Shown here piece by piece: positions 43,589 through 51,756 of a stretch of 64,000 bases of DNA (position 1 is its first letter; each line of letters starts with the position of its first letter). Location of the stretch: assembly GCF_045788535.1 (NCBI RefSeq), contig NZ_CP074074.1:744001-808000 (forward strand), read 5' to 3'. The notes beneath the pieces are model-generated. The model ran no database searches. It saw only the letters and a list, made by a program, of their open reading frames with translations, and was not told the origin of the DNA. Both the position numbers and the translations under genes were made by a program. The DNA comes from Allotamlana fucoidanivorans. Lineage in GTDB: Bacteria > Bacteroidota > Bacteroidia > Flavobacteriales > Flavobacteriaceae.

Positions 43589-44740
43589 ATGATTTTCTCT
43601 AAGCATAGTAATGCCTTCAGATGGGCTATCATCATAGCATCTTTTTCCATAGTTTCTCTTATTTTATGGAAAACCTATGAGTTTTTTCAACATTTTAAAG
43701 AAGAAGAACGTGCTAAAATGGAAATTTGGTCGTTTGCACAAACAGAACTCATCAATTCTGATACCGACACCAATCTTGATTTGATTCTAAAAATTCTAAA
43801 TAGTAATTCTAGCACACCTGTTTTAGAAATCAATTCAGATGGCACCATTGGTAACCATTTAAATATTAAGGATAATAATCTAAATCACCCAAACCGCATA
43901 AGCAAACTTATTGAACAATTTAAAAATGAAAATTCACCTATTGATGTTGTTTTTGACGGTAAACTTCACAGCACCATTTACTACGGTAATGCACCGCTAC
44001 TCAATAAATTAAAATATTACCCTATGGCGCTTCTTCTTATTGTTGTACTTTTTGGAGCCGTTATTTTTTTCTTTTACAGTAGTAATAAAAATGCCACACA
44101 AAATAAACTATGGTCTGGTATGGCCAAAGAAACGGCGCATCAAATTGGCACACCACTTTCGTCTTTAATTGGGTGGACAGAAATACTAAAAACCGAAAAT
44201 GTAGAACCTGATTATATTGCTGAAATTGAAAAGGATGTAGAACGCCTAAAAACAATTACCGAACGCTTTAGCAAAATAGGTTCTCTACCTACTCTGGAAG
44301 TTACTGATATTATTAAAGAAACTATAGACTCCTATGATTATTTAAAGGCCAGATCTTCAGATTTGATAACGTTTGAAATGATTACACCAAAAGGAGAAAT
44401 TCCTGTACGTTTAAACAAACAATTGTATAGTTGGACCATAGAAAACTTGGTTAAAAATGCCATTGATGCCATGAAAGGCAGAGGTAAAATTACCATTGAA
44501 GTTTCACAGCTTGAAAGCCATGTGAAAGTTTGTGTGTCTGACACTGGAAAAGGCATATTAAGAAAAGATTTTTCCAAAATATTTGAACCTGGTTTCACCA
44601 CTAAAAAGAGAGGTTGGGGCTTAGGTTTATCTTTAACAAAACGTATTATTGAAGATTTTCACAATGGAAAAATTAAGGTTTTACACTCTGAAATAAACAA
44701 AGGAACAACCATTCAAATTAGTTTACAAAGCACCATTTAA
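43589..44740 (+). CDS. sensor histidine kinase
   Basis: A 383-residue membrane kinase with helices at about 10-32 and 147-168 flanking a periplasmic sensor region of about 115 residues. The phospho-acceptor region is a variant H box, KETAHQIGTPLSSLIGW. The ATPase domain has ENLVKNAIDAM, SDTGKGI and GWGLGLSLTKRII. There is no HAMP domain and no adjacent response regulator, so it is an orphan kinase; relatives in Flavobacteriaceae occur in the same arrangement. The next gene starts on the base after its stop. Confidence 0.9.
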   Translation: MIFSKHSNAFRWAIIIASFSIVSLILWKTYEFFQHFKEEERAKMEIWSFAQTELINSDTDTNLDLILKILNSNSSTPVLEINSDGTIGNHLNIKDNNLNHPNRISKLIEQFKNENSPIDVVFDGKLHSTIYYGNAPLLNKLKYYPMALLLIVVLFGAVIFFFYSSNKNATQNKLWSGMAKETAHQIGTPLSSLIGWTEILKTENVEPDYIAEIEKDVERLKTITERFSKIGSLPTLEVTDIIKETIDSYDYLKARSSDLITFEMITPKGEIPVRLNKQLYSWTIENLVKNAIDAMKGRGKITIEVSQLESHVKVCVSDTGKGILRKDFSKIFEPGFTTKKRGWGLGLSLTKRIIEDFHNGKIKVLHSEINKGTTIQISLQSTI

Positions 44741-45088
44741 ATGATGAAAGAAAAATTGATTGACCTTAAAGAAGTCCCTCTAAAAAACAACTGCCCTGAA
44801 TGCTATAGTAGGGATGGTTTGCGTTTAACATTTAAACAAAAACTAACAGAAAATAGTTTTATTAAGTCTATAACACCAGAAATACATCAAGTGTTAGAGT
44901 GCAAAACCTGCGGCACCATTATTTACCCTGTAAGGTGGACCAACGATATTGAACGTGTAGTAACGTATCACACCAAAGCATTGAAACCACGTAACAGATC
45001 TACGCACCTAAAAAAAACATCATGGCTTATTATTACATTGATTATTTTATTGGCTATTGCCGCTACTGGCTTTACATTTTACCTCTAG
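44741..45088 (+). CDS. zinc-ribbon membrane protein, unknown function
   Basis: A 115-residue protein with a zinc-ribbon-like pair of Cys motifs (NCPECYSRDG, then ECKTCG) in the N-terminal cytoplasmic part and one C-terminal membrane helix (about 94-113). Its ATG follows the histidine kinase stop with no gap, so the two are translated together and it may modulate or anchor that kinase; this is only positional inference. Confidence 0.72.
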   Translation: MMKEKLIDLKEVPLKNNCPECYSRDGLRLTFKQKLTENSFIKSITPEIHQVLECKTCGTIIYPVRWTNDIERVVTYHTKALKPRNRSTHLKKTSWLIITLIILLAIAATGFTFYL

Positions 45089-45089
45089 T

Positions 45090-45479
45090 TTACACATAAG
45101 AACGAATGAGTTCAGCCAGTTCCTGAAATGCTTCATGTGACATGTTTTCTTTTTTTATAAATCTGGCATCCTCCATAGATTGCAAAGGAATAAGGTGCAC
45201 ATGTGCATGAGGCACCTCCAAACCAATAACACTTACTCCAATTCTATTACACGGTACAGCTTTTTCAAGGGCTAAAGCCACCTGCCTTGAGAAGGCCATT
45301 AGACCATTATAGGTTGCTTCATCTAAATCAAAAACCTTATTAACTTCTTTTTTAGGAATACATAATGTATGCCCTTTAGCGTTCGGATTAACATCTAAAA
45401 AGGCTAAAAAATCATCGGTTTCAGCAATTTTATAACAAGGTATTTCGCCCTGAACTATTTTGGTAAAAATTGAAGCCAT
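45090..45479 (-). CDS. HIT-family nucleotide-binding protein
   Basis: A 129-residue histidine-triad hydrolase; the triad is HAHVHLIPL near residue 92. FTKIVQGEIPCYKIAETDDFLAFLDVNPNAKGHTLCIPKKE at the N-terminus is typical. Family members split AMP-amidates or dinucleoside polyphosphates. It follows greA on the same strand after a terminator. Confidence 0.94.
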   Translation of the reverse strand: MASIFTKIVQGEIPCYKIAETDDFLAFLDVNPNAKGHTLCIPKKEVNKVFDLDEATYNGLMAFSRQVALALEKAVPCNRIGVSVIGLEVPHAHVHLIPLQSMEDARFIKKENMSHEAFQELAELIRSYV

Positions 45480-45515
45480 AATAAATAATTTGAGAGATGG
45501 TAAGTGTTGTAAATA

Positions 45516-45556
45516 TAAAAAAGATTCCTGATAAAAATAAGCAGGAATCTTTTTAA
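45516..45556 (-). terminator. terminator of greA
   Basis: The stem AAAAGATTCCTG/CAGGAATCTTTT has an 11-nt loop and a T-tract on the minus strand, between greA and the HIT gene. Confidence 0.85.
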
Positions 45557-45599
45557 AAATACGGTTTTAACGGGATTAAACTAGATGAATTTAATATAA

Positions 45600-46073
45600 C
45601 TATCGGGTAATTTCAATAACATCAAATTTCATCACTCCACTAGGCACTTGTATTTCAGCCACATCACCCACTGATTTACCAAGCAAGCCTTTACCAATAG
45701 GTGAATTTACAGATATTTTTCCTGAAGCTAAATCAGCTTCACCATCAGCAACCAAAGTGTATGTCATTTCCATCCCATTGGTTTGATTTTTTATCTTTAC
45801 TTTAGATAGTACCAAGGCTTTTGAGGTATCAAGTTGCGATTCATCAATAACTCGCGCACCAGATAAGGCTTCCTCTAGTTTAGAAATACGCATCTCTAAC
45901 ATACCTTGCGCTTCCTTTGCTGCATCATATTCTGCATTCTCACTTAAATCGCCTTTATCTCTAGCCTCAGCAATAGCTTTTGAGGCTTTAACACGCTCCA
46001 CATCCTTAAGTTGCTGTAATTCTTCTCTTAATTTTTTTAGTCCTTCAGGTGTATAGTATGATACTTTACTCAT
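45600..46073 (-). CDS. greA: transcription elongation factor GreA
   Basis: A 157-residue GreA. The N-terminal coiled coil holds EARDKGDLSENAEYDAAKEAQ, whose acidic tip (DLSENAEYDAA) reaches the RNA polymerase active site to stimulate cleavage of backtracked RNA. The C-terminal FKBP-like domain has VSPIGKGLLGKSVGDVAEIQVP-type sequence. Normal length. The leader upstream has two hairpins and a TATATTTG promoter box. Confidence 0.97.
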   Translation of the reverse strand: MSKVSYYTPEGLKKLREELQQLKDVERVKASKAIAEARDKGDLSENAEYDAAKEAQGMLEMRISKLEEALSGARVIDESQLDTSKALVLSKVKIKNQTNGMEMTYTLVADGEADLASGKISVNSPIGKGLLGKSVGDVAEIQVPSGVMKFDVIEITR

Positions 46074-46102
46074 AACGTCATTATTTAATTAGTAAAAAAA
46101 TA

Positions 46103-46138
46103 TGCTGAAAAAACTTCTTTATAGCGAAGCATTCAGCA
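46103..46138. other. hairpin in the greA leader
   Basis: TGCTGAA (46103-46109) pairs with TTCAGCA (46132-46138), with an inner CTTC/GAAG pair. It lies 30-65 nt upstream of the greA ATG, between the start codon and a terminator-like hairpin. Confidence 0.5.
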
Positions 46139-46140
46139 AT

Positions 46141-46166
46141 AAAAAAATCTCGTTTACACGAGATTT
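46141..46166 (-). promoter_or_regulatory. terminator-like hairpin at the predicted 5' end of the greA mRNA
   Basis: On the minus strand AAATCTCG-(6-nt loop)-CGAGATTT is followed directly by a run of seven T. It lies just downstream of the TATATTTG promoter box, so it would form at the very 5' end of the greA transcript. It could be a leader terminator, an mRNA-stabilising cap, or the end of a short leader RNA. Confidence 0.55.
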
Positions 46167-46170
46167 AGCA

Positions 46171-46178
46171 CAAATATA
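46171..46178 (-). promoter_or_regulatory. -7 promoter box of greA
   Basis: The minus strand reads TATATTTG. The predicted start of transcription is near 46165, at the base of the terminator-like hairpin. Confidence 0.45.
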
Positions 46179-46234
46179 CAAAATATTTAAGTCAATTTAC
46201 TTTTTGTTGTAAATTGCAAATTTATTTTTAAGCT

Positions 46235-46663
46235 ATGAAATATCTTTTTCCCTTAATTTTCCTAATCACCTTATTTTCATGCAGTAAAAACTCTGACGAT
46301 AATAGAAATTGTAATTTTTTGCTAGACGTTGATGTTAATACATCTATTAACCTAACCCTGCCTGAATACAGCCAACTACAATTTCCAAATAACCCTGTTT
46401 ATATTTCTAATGCAGGGAATGGTGGTGTTATTGTAAACAATACTGGTTCTAGTTATATTGCCTTTGATGCGGCCGACCCAAACCATATATTTGAAAATTG
46501 TTCTGTTTTAAAAATAAACGGCATTAACGCCATTTGTGGGTGTGAAGATAAAAATGAGTACAACCTATTGAATGGCCTAGCTGTAAACAATGGTAATTTA
46601 CGTTGTCCTTTAAAACAATATCGTGTTGAGCCCTCTGGAAACAATCTTTTAATTTTCAATTAA
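46235..46663 (+). CDS. lipoprotein resembling a Rieske domain without full cluster ligands
   Basis: A 142-residue lipoprotein (signal with lipobox TLFSC, Cys16). The C-terminal 60 residues follow the order of a Rieske [2Fe-2S] domain: a CGCEDKNEYNLLNG segment where Rieske proteins have CxHxGxxFxxxxG, then NLRCPLKQYRVEPSGNNLLIF where they have the GPAxxPLxxYxV ending. The His ligands are absent, so a classical cluster is unlikely. Family membership is inferred from pattern only. It lies alone, divergent from greA. Confidence 0.62.
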   Translation: MKYLFPLIFLITLFSCSKNSDDNRNCNFLLDVDVNTSINLTLPEYSQLQFPNNPVYISNAGNGGVIVNNTGSSYIAFDAADPNHIFENCSVLKINGINAICGCEDKNEYNLLNGLAVNNGNLRCPLKQYRVEPSGNNLLIFN

Positions 46664-46701
46664 AATCATACAAACTCAATTTTAGCTGACGCCTATATGT
46701 A

Positions 46702-46806
46702 TTAAAACCACTCAAATGACGTTTTAATAAGCACATTGATAGATTTAGGAATTGCTGTTTTTACAATTCCTAAATCTTTAAAATTTTTAAGCTCTTCTTG
46801 TGTCAC
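46702..46806 (-). CDS. possible 34-codon ORF downstream of the TonB-dependent receptor
   Basis: GTG at 46806 opens a 34-codon frame (VTQEELKNFKDLGIVKTA, ending KTSFEWF) that starts 3 nt after the receptor's stop codon. The composition is protein-like, but it coincides with a perfect 14-bp inverted repeat, so it may be chance or the tail of a lost gene. No family is recognised. Confidence 0.25.
   Translation of the reverse strand: MTQEELKNFKDLGIVKTAIPKSINVLIKTSFEWF
46742..46778. terminator. perfect 14-bp inverted repeat, probable bidirectional terminator
   Basis: AGATTTAGGAATTG and CAATTCCTAAATCT flank a 9-nt loop. It sits between the convergent lipoprotein and receptor genes, as a shared terminator would, but the T-tracts after it are weak on both strands. 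Confidence 0.55.
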
Positions 46807-46808
46807 AA

Positions 46809-48986
46809 CTAAAACTTTAATGTTGCTCCTAGTAAAAAGTTTGCCGTAGCTTGTGGGTAATACCCTGCATAATAACCTGTTGCTATTCCTGTAGGACTAG
46901 TTGCGTCAGAATAATCATAAGACCCAAAATAACCATTTGAAACGTACTTAACATTAAAAATGTTATTAGCAAGTGCCGATAAAACAATGGCTTTAAATAC
47001 TTTTTTAGGTTTCAATTCATAGACCACGTTGAAATCATTTACAAAATAGTCGTCAAGCTTAGAGTCTTCGTTATCAATGTTCCCCATGTATTGCTCTCCA
47101 ACATATTTGCTCAGTAATGACAATTGCATATTTTTTATGGGACTAAAATTAAATGCATTACCTATTACCAATTCGGGTGAAAACGAAATATTAGTATCAC
47201 CTAAATGCACCAATTCGCCATTCATATTACTCTTAAAATCCTGGTTTTTATTGCTACTTAAAGCCACATTTGTGTTCATATTAAACTTAGAGGTAAACAG
47301 TATTTTGGCATCTACTTCAAGTCCTAGACGGTAACTTCTACCACTGGTTGCTCTTATAGGGCTTCCAACATCATCTAACTCACCAGTAAGTACTAATTGA
47401 TTTTGATAAAACATATAGTACAAATTAGTATTTACACTCACTTTTGAACGGTTATAGCGCCAACCAATCTCCACATCATTGAGGGTTTCATGTTCTGTAA
47501 CACCTGCCTTAAAATCATCTCTATTTGGTTCTCTGTTGGCGCGCGCATAAGATGCATAAAAACTATTAGCACCATTGTGTTTATAGGTTAAACCTACTTT
47601 AGGATTAAAAAAATCAAACGTTGCATCAGTAACAAACTCCGATCTATTAGAATCTAACCCATTTGTTTTGTAGGTCACAAAACGCCCTTGCAGGTCAATA
47701 TACCCTGTAAACTTTTCAGCAAAATTAAAAGAGGCTTTTGAGAACACACTAAAATCATTTTTAGTGGCATCGCCTTGATAATATCGATCTCTTATTTCAG
47801 CATTTTCTGAAAAACGTCTTGCCCAAATGACTTCGCCAAAATGATCGGCTAAGTATGTATTGTACGAAAGTCCTGAAATAACCTCAACACCTGCTTGCTT
47901 GTAAGTAGCATTTGCATTGATTACATAAAAATCATTGTCTAACCAACGTCTTCGTATTACATCTGTAATAGGAATGATATTTCCATCATCATTAACATAA
48001 GAGTCAGTTGGAAGTACAATACCGTTGTATAAATCTATGTCCTCTGTATCATCTTCATATTGTTCAAAATATCCTTTTCCTTTAGTATAATTTAAACCAA
48101 GATTGGCTGACCATTGGTTATCAAATCGTTCATTCCAATGAAATTGGTAGTGATCTTGCCAATAATTATCTGTTTCATTGTCATAAGTATACGGATTTTG
48201 TCTTCTATCTTCCTCTAACTGATCAGCAGTTAATCCGTACCACGATTGATACGTATACTCAGATCCACCAAACACAACAGCTTTGATTAATCGGTTACTG
48301 TCTTTATAAACACCTTGTAAGAAGTAAGATTTTAAATCGGAAAAGGCTCTATCCACATAACCATCTGAATATAATTTTGATAAACGACCTGAAACTTCAA
48401 AGTGATCATTTAACAATCCTGTACTCATTTTTACGGTATGTTTCCTTGTGTTATAACTCCCAAAGCTATTAGAAATTTCACCGTAAGCTTCTTTTGAGAA
48501 GGCATCGGTTAACAAATTTAAACTAGCACCAAAGGCGCCTGAGCCATTAGTAGACGTTCCTACACCACGCTGCAATTGCAAACTCTCAGTAGACGAGGCT
48601 ATATCACCAAGATTTACCCAAAAAGTACCCTGACTTTCAGCATCATTATAAGGAATTCCATTTATAGTAACGTTAACACGAGTAGCGTCTGTACCACGTA
48701 CTCTAATACCTGTGTAGCCCACCCCAGCACCCGCATCACTGGTGGTAACTACCGATGGCAAATAATTTAATAGTATAGGCATATCCTGCCCCAAATTTCG
48801 TTTAGCAAGTTCTTCTTTTGAAACATTAGAATGCGTGATTGGCGCATCTGCATTGACACGAACTGCTTTTACTAAAACTTCATCAAGCTTTTCTGTTGTT
48901 GTTGAATCTTGAAGTTTTTGATTTTGTTGTGCATACACACTGACTGATAACACTAAAAATGTTAAAAAAAGAAAACTGTTTTTCAT
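46809..48986 (-). CDS. TonB-dependent outer-membrane receptor, probably for thiamine or a precursor
   Basis: A 725-residue receptor: signal peptide 1-19 (ends VYA-QQ), plug domain with ELAKRNLGQDMPILLNYLPSVVTTSDAGAGVGYTGIRVRGTDATRVNVTINGIPYND, and a beta-barrel ending in ANFLLGATLKF. It lacks the SusC-type N-terminal carboxypeptidase-like extension and has no SusD partner. The TPP riboswitch in its leader is strong evidence that the substrate is thiamine, a phosphate ester or a precursor, as for other riboswitch-controlled receptors in this phylum. Confidence 0.9.
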   Translation of the reverse strand: MKNSFLFLTFLVLSVSVYAQQNQKLQDSTTTEKLDEVLVKAVRVNADAPITHSNVSKEELAKRNLGQDMPILLNYLPSVVTTSDAGAGVGYTGIRVRGTDATRVNVTINGIPYNDAESQGTFWVNLGDIASSTESLQLQRGVGTSTNGSGAFGASLNLLTDAFSKEAYGEISNSFGSYNTRKHTVKMSTGLLNDHFEVSGRLSKLYSDGYVDRAFSDLKSYFLQGVYKDSNRLIKAVVFGGSEYTYQSWYGLTADQLEEDRRQNPYTYDNETDNYWQDHYQFHWNERFDNQWSANLGLNYTKGKGYFEQYEDDTEDIDLYNGIVLPTDSYVNDDGNIIPITDVIRRRWLDNDFYVINANATYKQAGVEVISGLSYNTYLADHFGEVIWARRFSENAEIRDRYYQGDATKNDFSVFSKASFNFAEKFTGYIDLQGRFVTYKTNGLDSNRSEFVTDATFDFFNPKVGLTYKHNGANSFYASYARANREPNRDDFKAGVTEHETLNDVEIGWRYNRSKVSVNTNLYYMFYQNQLVLTGELDDVGSPIRATSGRSYRLGLEVDAKILFTSKFNMNTNVALSSNKNQDFKSNMNGELVHLGDTNISFSPELVIGNAFNFSPIKNMQLSLLSKYVGEQYMGNIDNEDSKLDDYFVNDFNVVYELKPKKVFKAIVLSALANNIFNVKYVSNGYFGSYDYSDATSPTGIATGYYAGYYPQATANFLLGATLKF

Positions 48987-49052
48987 GTCGATTAATTGGT
49001 TTAACCGAATAAAAAGAGGTAATTATTCTTTTCTAATTAATAGATAATTGGT

Positions 49053-49099
49053 ACGTAAACGTTTTTCAAGTGTTTCTTTCTATTTAAAAAACTTTACGT
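49053..49099. promoter_or_regulatory. hairpin between the TPP aptamer and the receptor gene
   Basis: Two imperfectly complementary 14-nt arms (49053-49066 and 49086-49099; ACGTAAA at one end pairs with TTTACGT) flank a 19-nt loop. One arm touches the 3' strand of the aptamer, so it could be part of the expression platform. Confidence 0.4.
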
Positions 49100-49178
49100 C
49101 TGTCCCTAAACAGCATTACCTGTTCTAGGTTCTATGGGTATGATCTCAGCCGAAATAGGCACCCCTTTTTGAGAACGG
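49097..49178 (-). promoter_or_regulatory. TPP riboswitch (THI element)
   Basis: The minus strand carries the conserved aptamer blocks in order: GGGGTGCC, GGCTGAGATCATACCC, GAACCT, CAGGTAATGCTG and TAGGGA, with normal spacing. TPP binding to this class lowers expression of thiamine genes. It lies in the leader of the TonB-dependent receptor, 110 nt from the ATG, with its own promoter box immediately upstream, so the receptor is regulated independently of the arfB operon. Confidence 0.95.
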
Positions 49179-49180
49179 TG

Positions 49181-49188
49181 CAAATGTA
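49181..49188 (-). promoter_or_regulatory. -7 promoter box ahead of the TPP riboswitch
   Basis: The minus strand reads TACATTTG then C. Transcription would start within about 7 nt, at the first strand of the aptamer, so the riboswitch is at the very 5' end of the mRNA. Confidence 0.55.
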
Positions 49189-49229
49189 ATAACCAGTTGG
49201 CAATTTTAAACAAGAAATCTTGATTATTT

Positions 49230-49637
49230 TTAAACATCTGGTTTTCTTCTACTTTCCTTTTTCTCCGAATGGAGTCGTTTACCTTTAAGACGTTTTCTAA
49301 TAGCAGATTTTGGCACTTTTGTTGAAACTCTTACCTTTTGAGGCTTTAAAGCGCCTTTTACTAAATGCATAAATCGTTTAGTCACTAGCGCTTTATTTTT
49401 ATACTGACTCCTGCTGTCATCACATTGAAGTATTAGAATGCCCTCTTTAGTTAGTCTATTTTTCAGTTTATTACGAAGTCGTATCTTTTGTATACTATTG
49501 AGTGCTTGGGTTTGTGCTACATCAAAAGAAAGTTCAACTTTTGAAGCCACCTTATTTACATGTTGTCCGCCCGCTCCAGAGCTCCTTACAGCCTTATATT
49601 TCAGCTCTTTTAATAAAGCAGCTACATCATGTATCAT
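49230..49637 (-). CDS. arfB: peptidyl-tRNA hydrolase ArfB (RF-1 domain)
   Basis: A 135-residue ribosome-rescue factor. The catalytic GGQ motif is in RSSGAGGQHVNKVASKVEL (about residues 18-36), and the basic C-terminal tail (KRLKGKRLHSEKKESRRK) is the part that enters the empty mRNA channel of stalled ribosomes. The ATG overlaps the stop of the DUF4301 gene by 4 nt. Confidence 0.93.
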   Translation of the reverse strand: MIHDVAALLKELKYKAVRSSGAGGQHVNKVASKVELSFDVAQTQALNSIQKIRLRNKLKNRLTKEGILILQCDDSRSQYKNKALVTKRFMHLVKGALKPQKVRVSTKVPKSAIRKRLKGKRLHSEKKESRRKPDV

Positions 49638-51187
49638 ATTAACGGTTGATGCTCTGGTTTTAACAAGTCATTTACCGTTTTAACGGGGTTAAATGTTTCT
49701 AAAGGCACTTCAACAAAAATAGAGTTCCAATACGCCATACTTCCATTCCATAACCCCGGTAATTCTAAAGCTTTAATTTCAGATCCATTATGTGTTTTCA
49801 AAGTTATAAAAGCTGCTTCTGGATCAACAAAATTTCTTAAATCGAATTTTTCGCCTTTATAATTTTTAACGCCACAAACCAAATCTGTAGGGTTAAAATG
49901 CGTGGCTTTATAAACAATTTCCTGCTGACTTTTTCTTCTAAAATCTATCTGAGCAAACTCCACAATTTGAAGCGATACATTACCCGATTTATTTTTAACC
50001 CAAAACGGTCCGCCACCAGGTTCTCCTTGGTTTTTTACCATGCCACACACTCTAAGTGGTCTGTTGAACTTATCCTTTAAATAATCTATCTTTTTTTGTT
50101 TGCTAAGGGCATCAAAATGAATTTCAATGGGCACATTTAGTCTGTATCTCAAAAATAAAACCATAACCTTAAGGTCTGATTCGGTTATGCCGGCCTCATC
50201 TAATTTATGAAGAAAAGCAAACACCTTTTCCTGTGTTTCAAATAGCACACCTGCTAGAAGTTTTTTAAAACTTGACACCTCAATATTTCTGTCTGCTACT
50301 ACAATATTATCAATGTTTTTTATAAAAATAAAATCGTGATTAAGATCATTCAAATTTTCGAGTAAAGCCCCATGGCCAGCTGGCCTAAATAGTATAGAAT
50401 CATCTTCATTTCTATAAACTTTCCCATTCTTAGCTAAAGCAACCGTTTCTGTAGCTTCTTTTTGATAAGAAAAAGACACATTAAAATGGGTGTTCGTATT
50501 GGTTTCTAATGTTTTTCTTATCTTATTTAAGAGATCTATAAAATAGGCATGGTGCTTTTTTGATATGGTAAAGTGTAAGTTTGCCTTATCATTTGAAGAC
50601 GCATACAAAGTAGATTCAAATAAATGTTCTTGAAAAGCAGTTACCGTTCCGTTTTTATACTTGTGAAAGGGCAACAACCCTTTAGGTAAAAAACTATATT
50701 TTAAGATCTCATCATCAAGCATTATAGACACCATTCTAACGAGCTTATCATTATCAGAAAGCACTTCAAAATTGATATCTAAAGCTTTTGCCTTAGCCAC
50801 TACCTCTTGGTAAAACGGAAAATTTTCAAAGTTATTTACAAACTGTAATATTAAATCGTCATTGTGCCGTTCCGCATAACTACTTATAGTTTCTTCTTTA
50901 GGGTTAAACCCTTTTAAAAATTTAAACAAAAACTTAAACATACGGGTTGCAGCACCTGAGGCTGGTACAAACTTCACTATAGATAAGTCGTTTTGCTTAG
51001 CTTCATATAGCCTAATGAATTCATCAATCTCATTGGTATTGTAGCTTTCAACACCCTTCCCTATAGTTGCAGCACTAAGTAAATCAGAATAAGACATGCC
51101 ATTTTTTAGTCGTGTTACTTGAGCATTAACCTGATCAACAGTGATTCCTTTATCATGTATCTGCTTCAAATCTTTTTCTGAAAACAT
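49634..51187 (-). CDS. DUF4301 protein
   Basis: A 517-residue cytoplasmic protein of the DUF4301 family. Visible conserved stretches include FVPASGAATRMFKFLFKFLKGF, ILFRPAGHGALLENLNDL, VCGMVKNQGEPGGGPFWV and FVDPEAAFITLKTHNGSEIKALELPGLWNGSMAYWNSIFVEVPLETFNPVKTVNDLL. The GAATRM and HGALLENL motifs recall nucleotidyltransferase-like sugar enzymes, but the function is not established. Its start overlaps the NadR-like kinase stop by one base. Confidence 0.88.
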   Translation of the reverse strand: MFSEKDLKQIHDKGITVDQVNAQVTRLKNGMSYSDLLSAATIGKGVESYNTNEIDEFIRLYEAKQNDLSIVKFVPASGAATRMFKFLFKFLKGFNPKEETISSYAERHNDDLILQFVNNFENFPFYQEVVAKAKALDINFEVLSDNDKLVRMVSIMLDDEILKYSFLPKGLLPFHKYKNGTVTAFQEHLFESTLYASSNDKANLHFTISKKHHAYFIDLLNKIRKTLETNTNTHFNVSFSYQKEATETVALAKNGKVYRNEDDSILFRPAGHGALLENLNDLNHDFIFIKNIDNIVVADRNIEVSSFKKLLAGVLFETQEKVFAFLHKLDEAGITESDLKVMVLFLRYRLNVPIEIHFDALSKQKKIDYLKDKFNRPLRVCGMVKNQGEPGGGPFWVKNKSGNVSLQIVEFAQIDFRRKSQQEIVYKATHFNPTDLVCGVKNYKGEKFDLRNFVDPEAAFITLKTHNGSEIKALELPGLWNGSMAYWNSIFVEVPLETFNPVKTVNDLLKPEHQPLI

Positions 51188-51756
51188 TATTTACGCGCTT
51201 TAAATAGATTATCAATATGTTTTACGGCTACTTCTAACCGCTTTTTTTTATTTCCTTTTATTAAAACATAAGGTTTTTTGTGTGCTATTAATGCTTTTTC
51301 AAAGGCTTCAAACATTTCTTTACGCTGGTCAGATTTATCTCTTAAGTCATCTGCTTCCCAAGGGGTATCAATATACGTTAAAAGATATAAATCATAAGAA
51401 TTTTCAATAGCATATTTTCCAAGAAGAGAATCACAACTACCGCCATAACTTGTTTCGGCATATACTTTGGTTTCAAGTAAATCGGTATCACAAATTAAAA
51501 CGGTATCTGTTTTTGTTGCTAACTCGTTTTCTAGTTTTATTTGTCCTTCTGCAATAGGTAATAAATCATGAGCCTCACAAGTTTTTCTTTCATTATTCCA
51601 CTTATTTTGAAGGTATTCTCTAGCATATTCTGGTACCCATACCGAATTGTAATACCTTGCCAATTGTCTTGACAACGTTGTTTTTCCTGTAGATTCTGGG
51701 CCGAACAATACCACCTTTAGGCAATCTGCAGGCTCTTGTTTAAGCTTTTCTTCCAT
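51187..51756 (-). CDS. NadR-like P-loop kinase
   Basis: A 189-residue ATP-binding protein similar to the kinase domain of NadR (nicotinamide riboside kinase). Walker A is FGPESTGKTTLSRQLA (about 18-33); VPEYAREYLQNKW, LICDTDLLETKVYAE and TYIDTPWEADDLRDKSDQR follow. It overlaps the PnuC-family transporter gene by 40 nt, a pairing that usually means transport and trapping of a vitamin by phosphorylation. The vitamin may be nicotinamide riboside or, given the nearby TPP element, thiamine. Confidence 0.85.
   Translation of the reverse strand: MEEKLKQEPADCLKVVLFGPESTGKTTLSRQLARYYNSVWVPEYAREYLQNKWNNERKTCEAHDLLPIAEGQIKLENELATKTDTVLICDTDLLETKVYAETSYGGSCDSLLGKYAIENSYDLYLLTYIDTPWEADDLRDKSDQRKEMFEAFEKALIAHKKPYVLIKGNKKKRLEVAVKHIDNLFKARK

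Noticed and set aside
46809..48986. A SusC/SusD polysaccharide-utilisation locus
   Set aside because: No SusD, no carbohydrate enzymes, and the receptor lacks the SusC N-terminal extension; the TPP riboswitch points to a vitamin.
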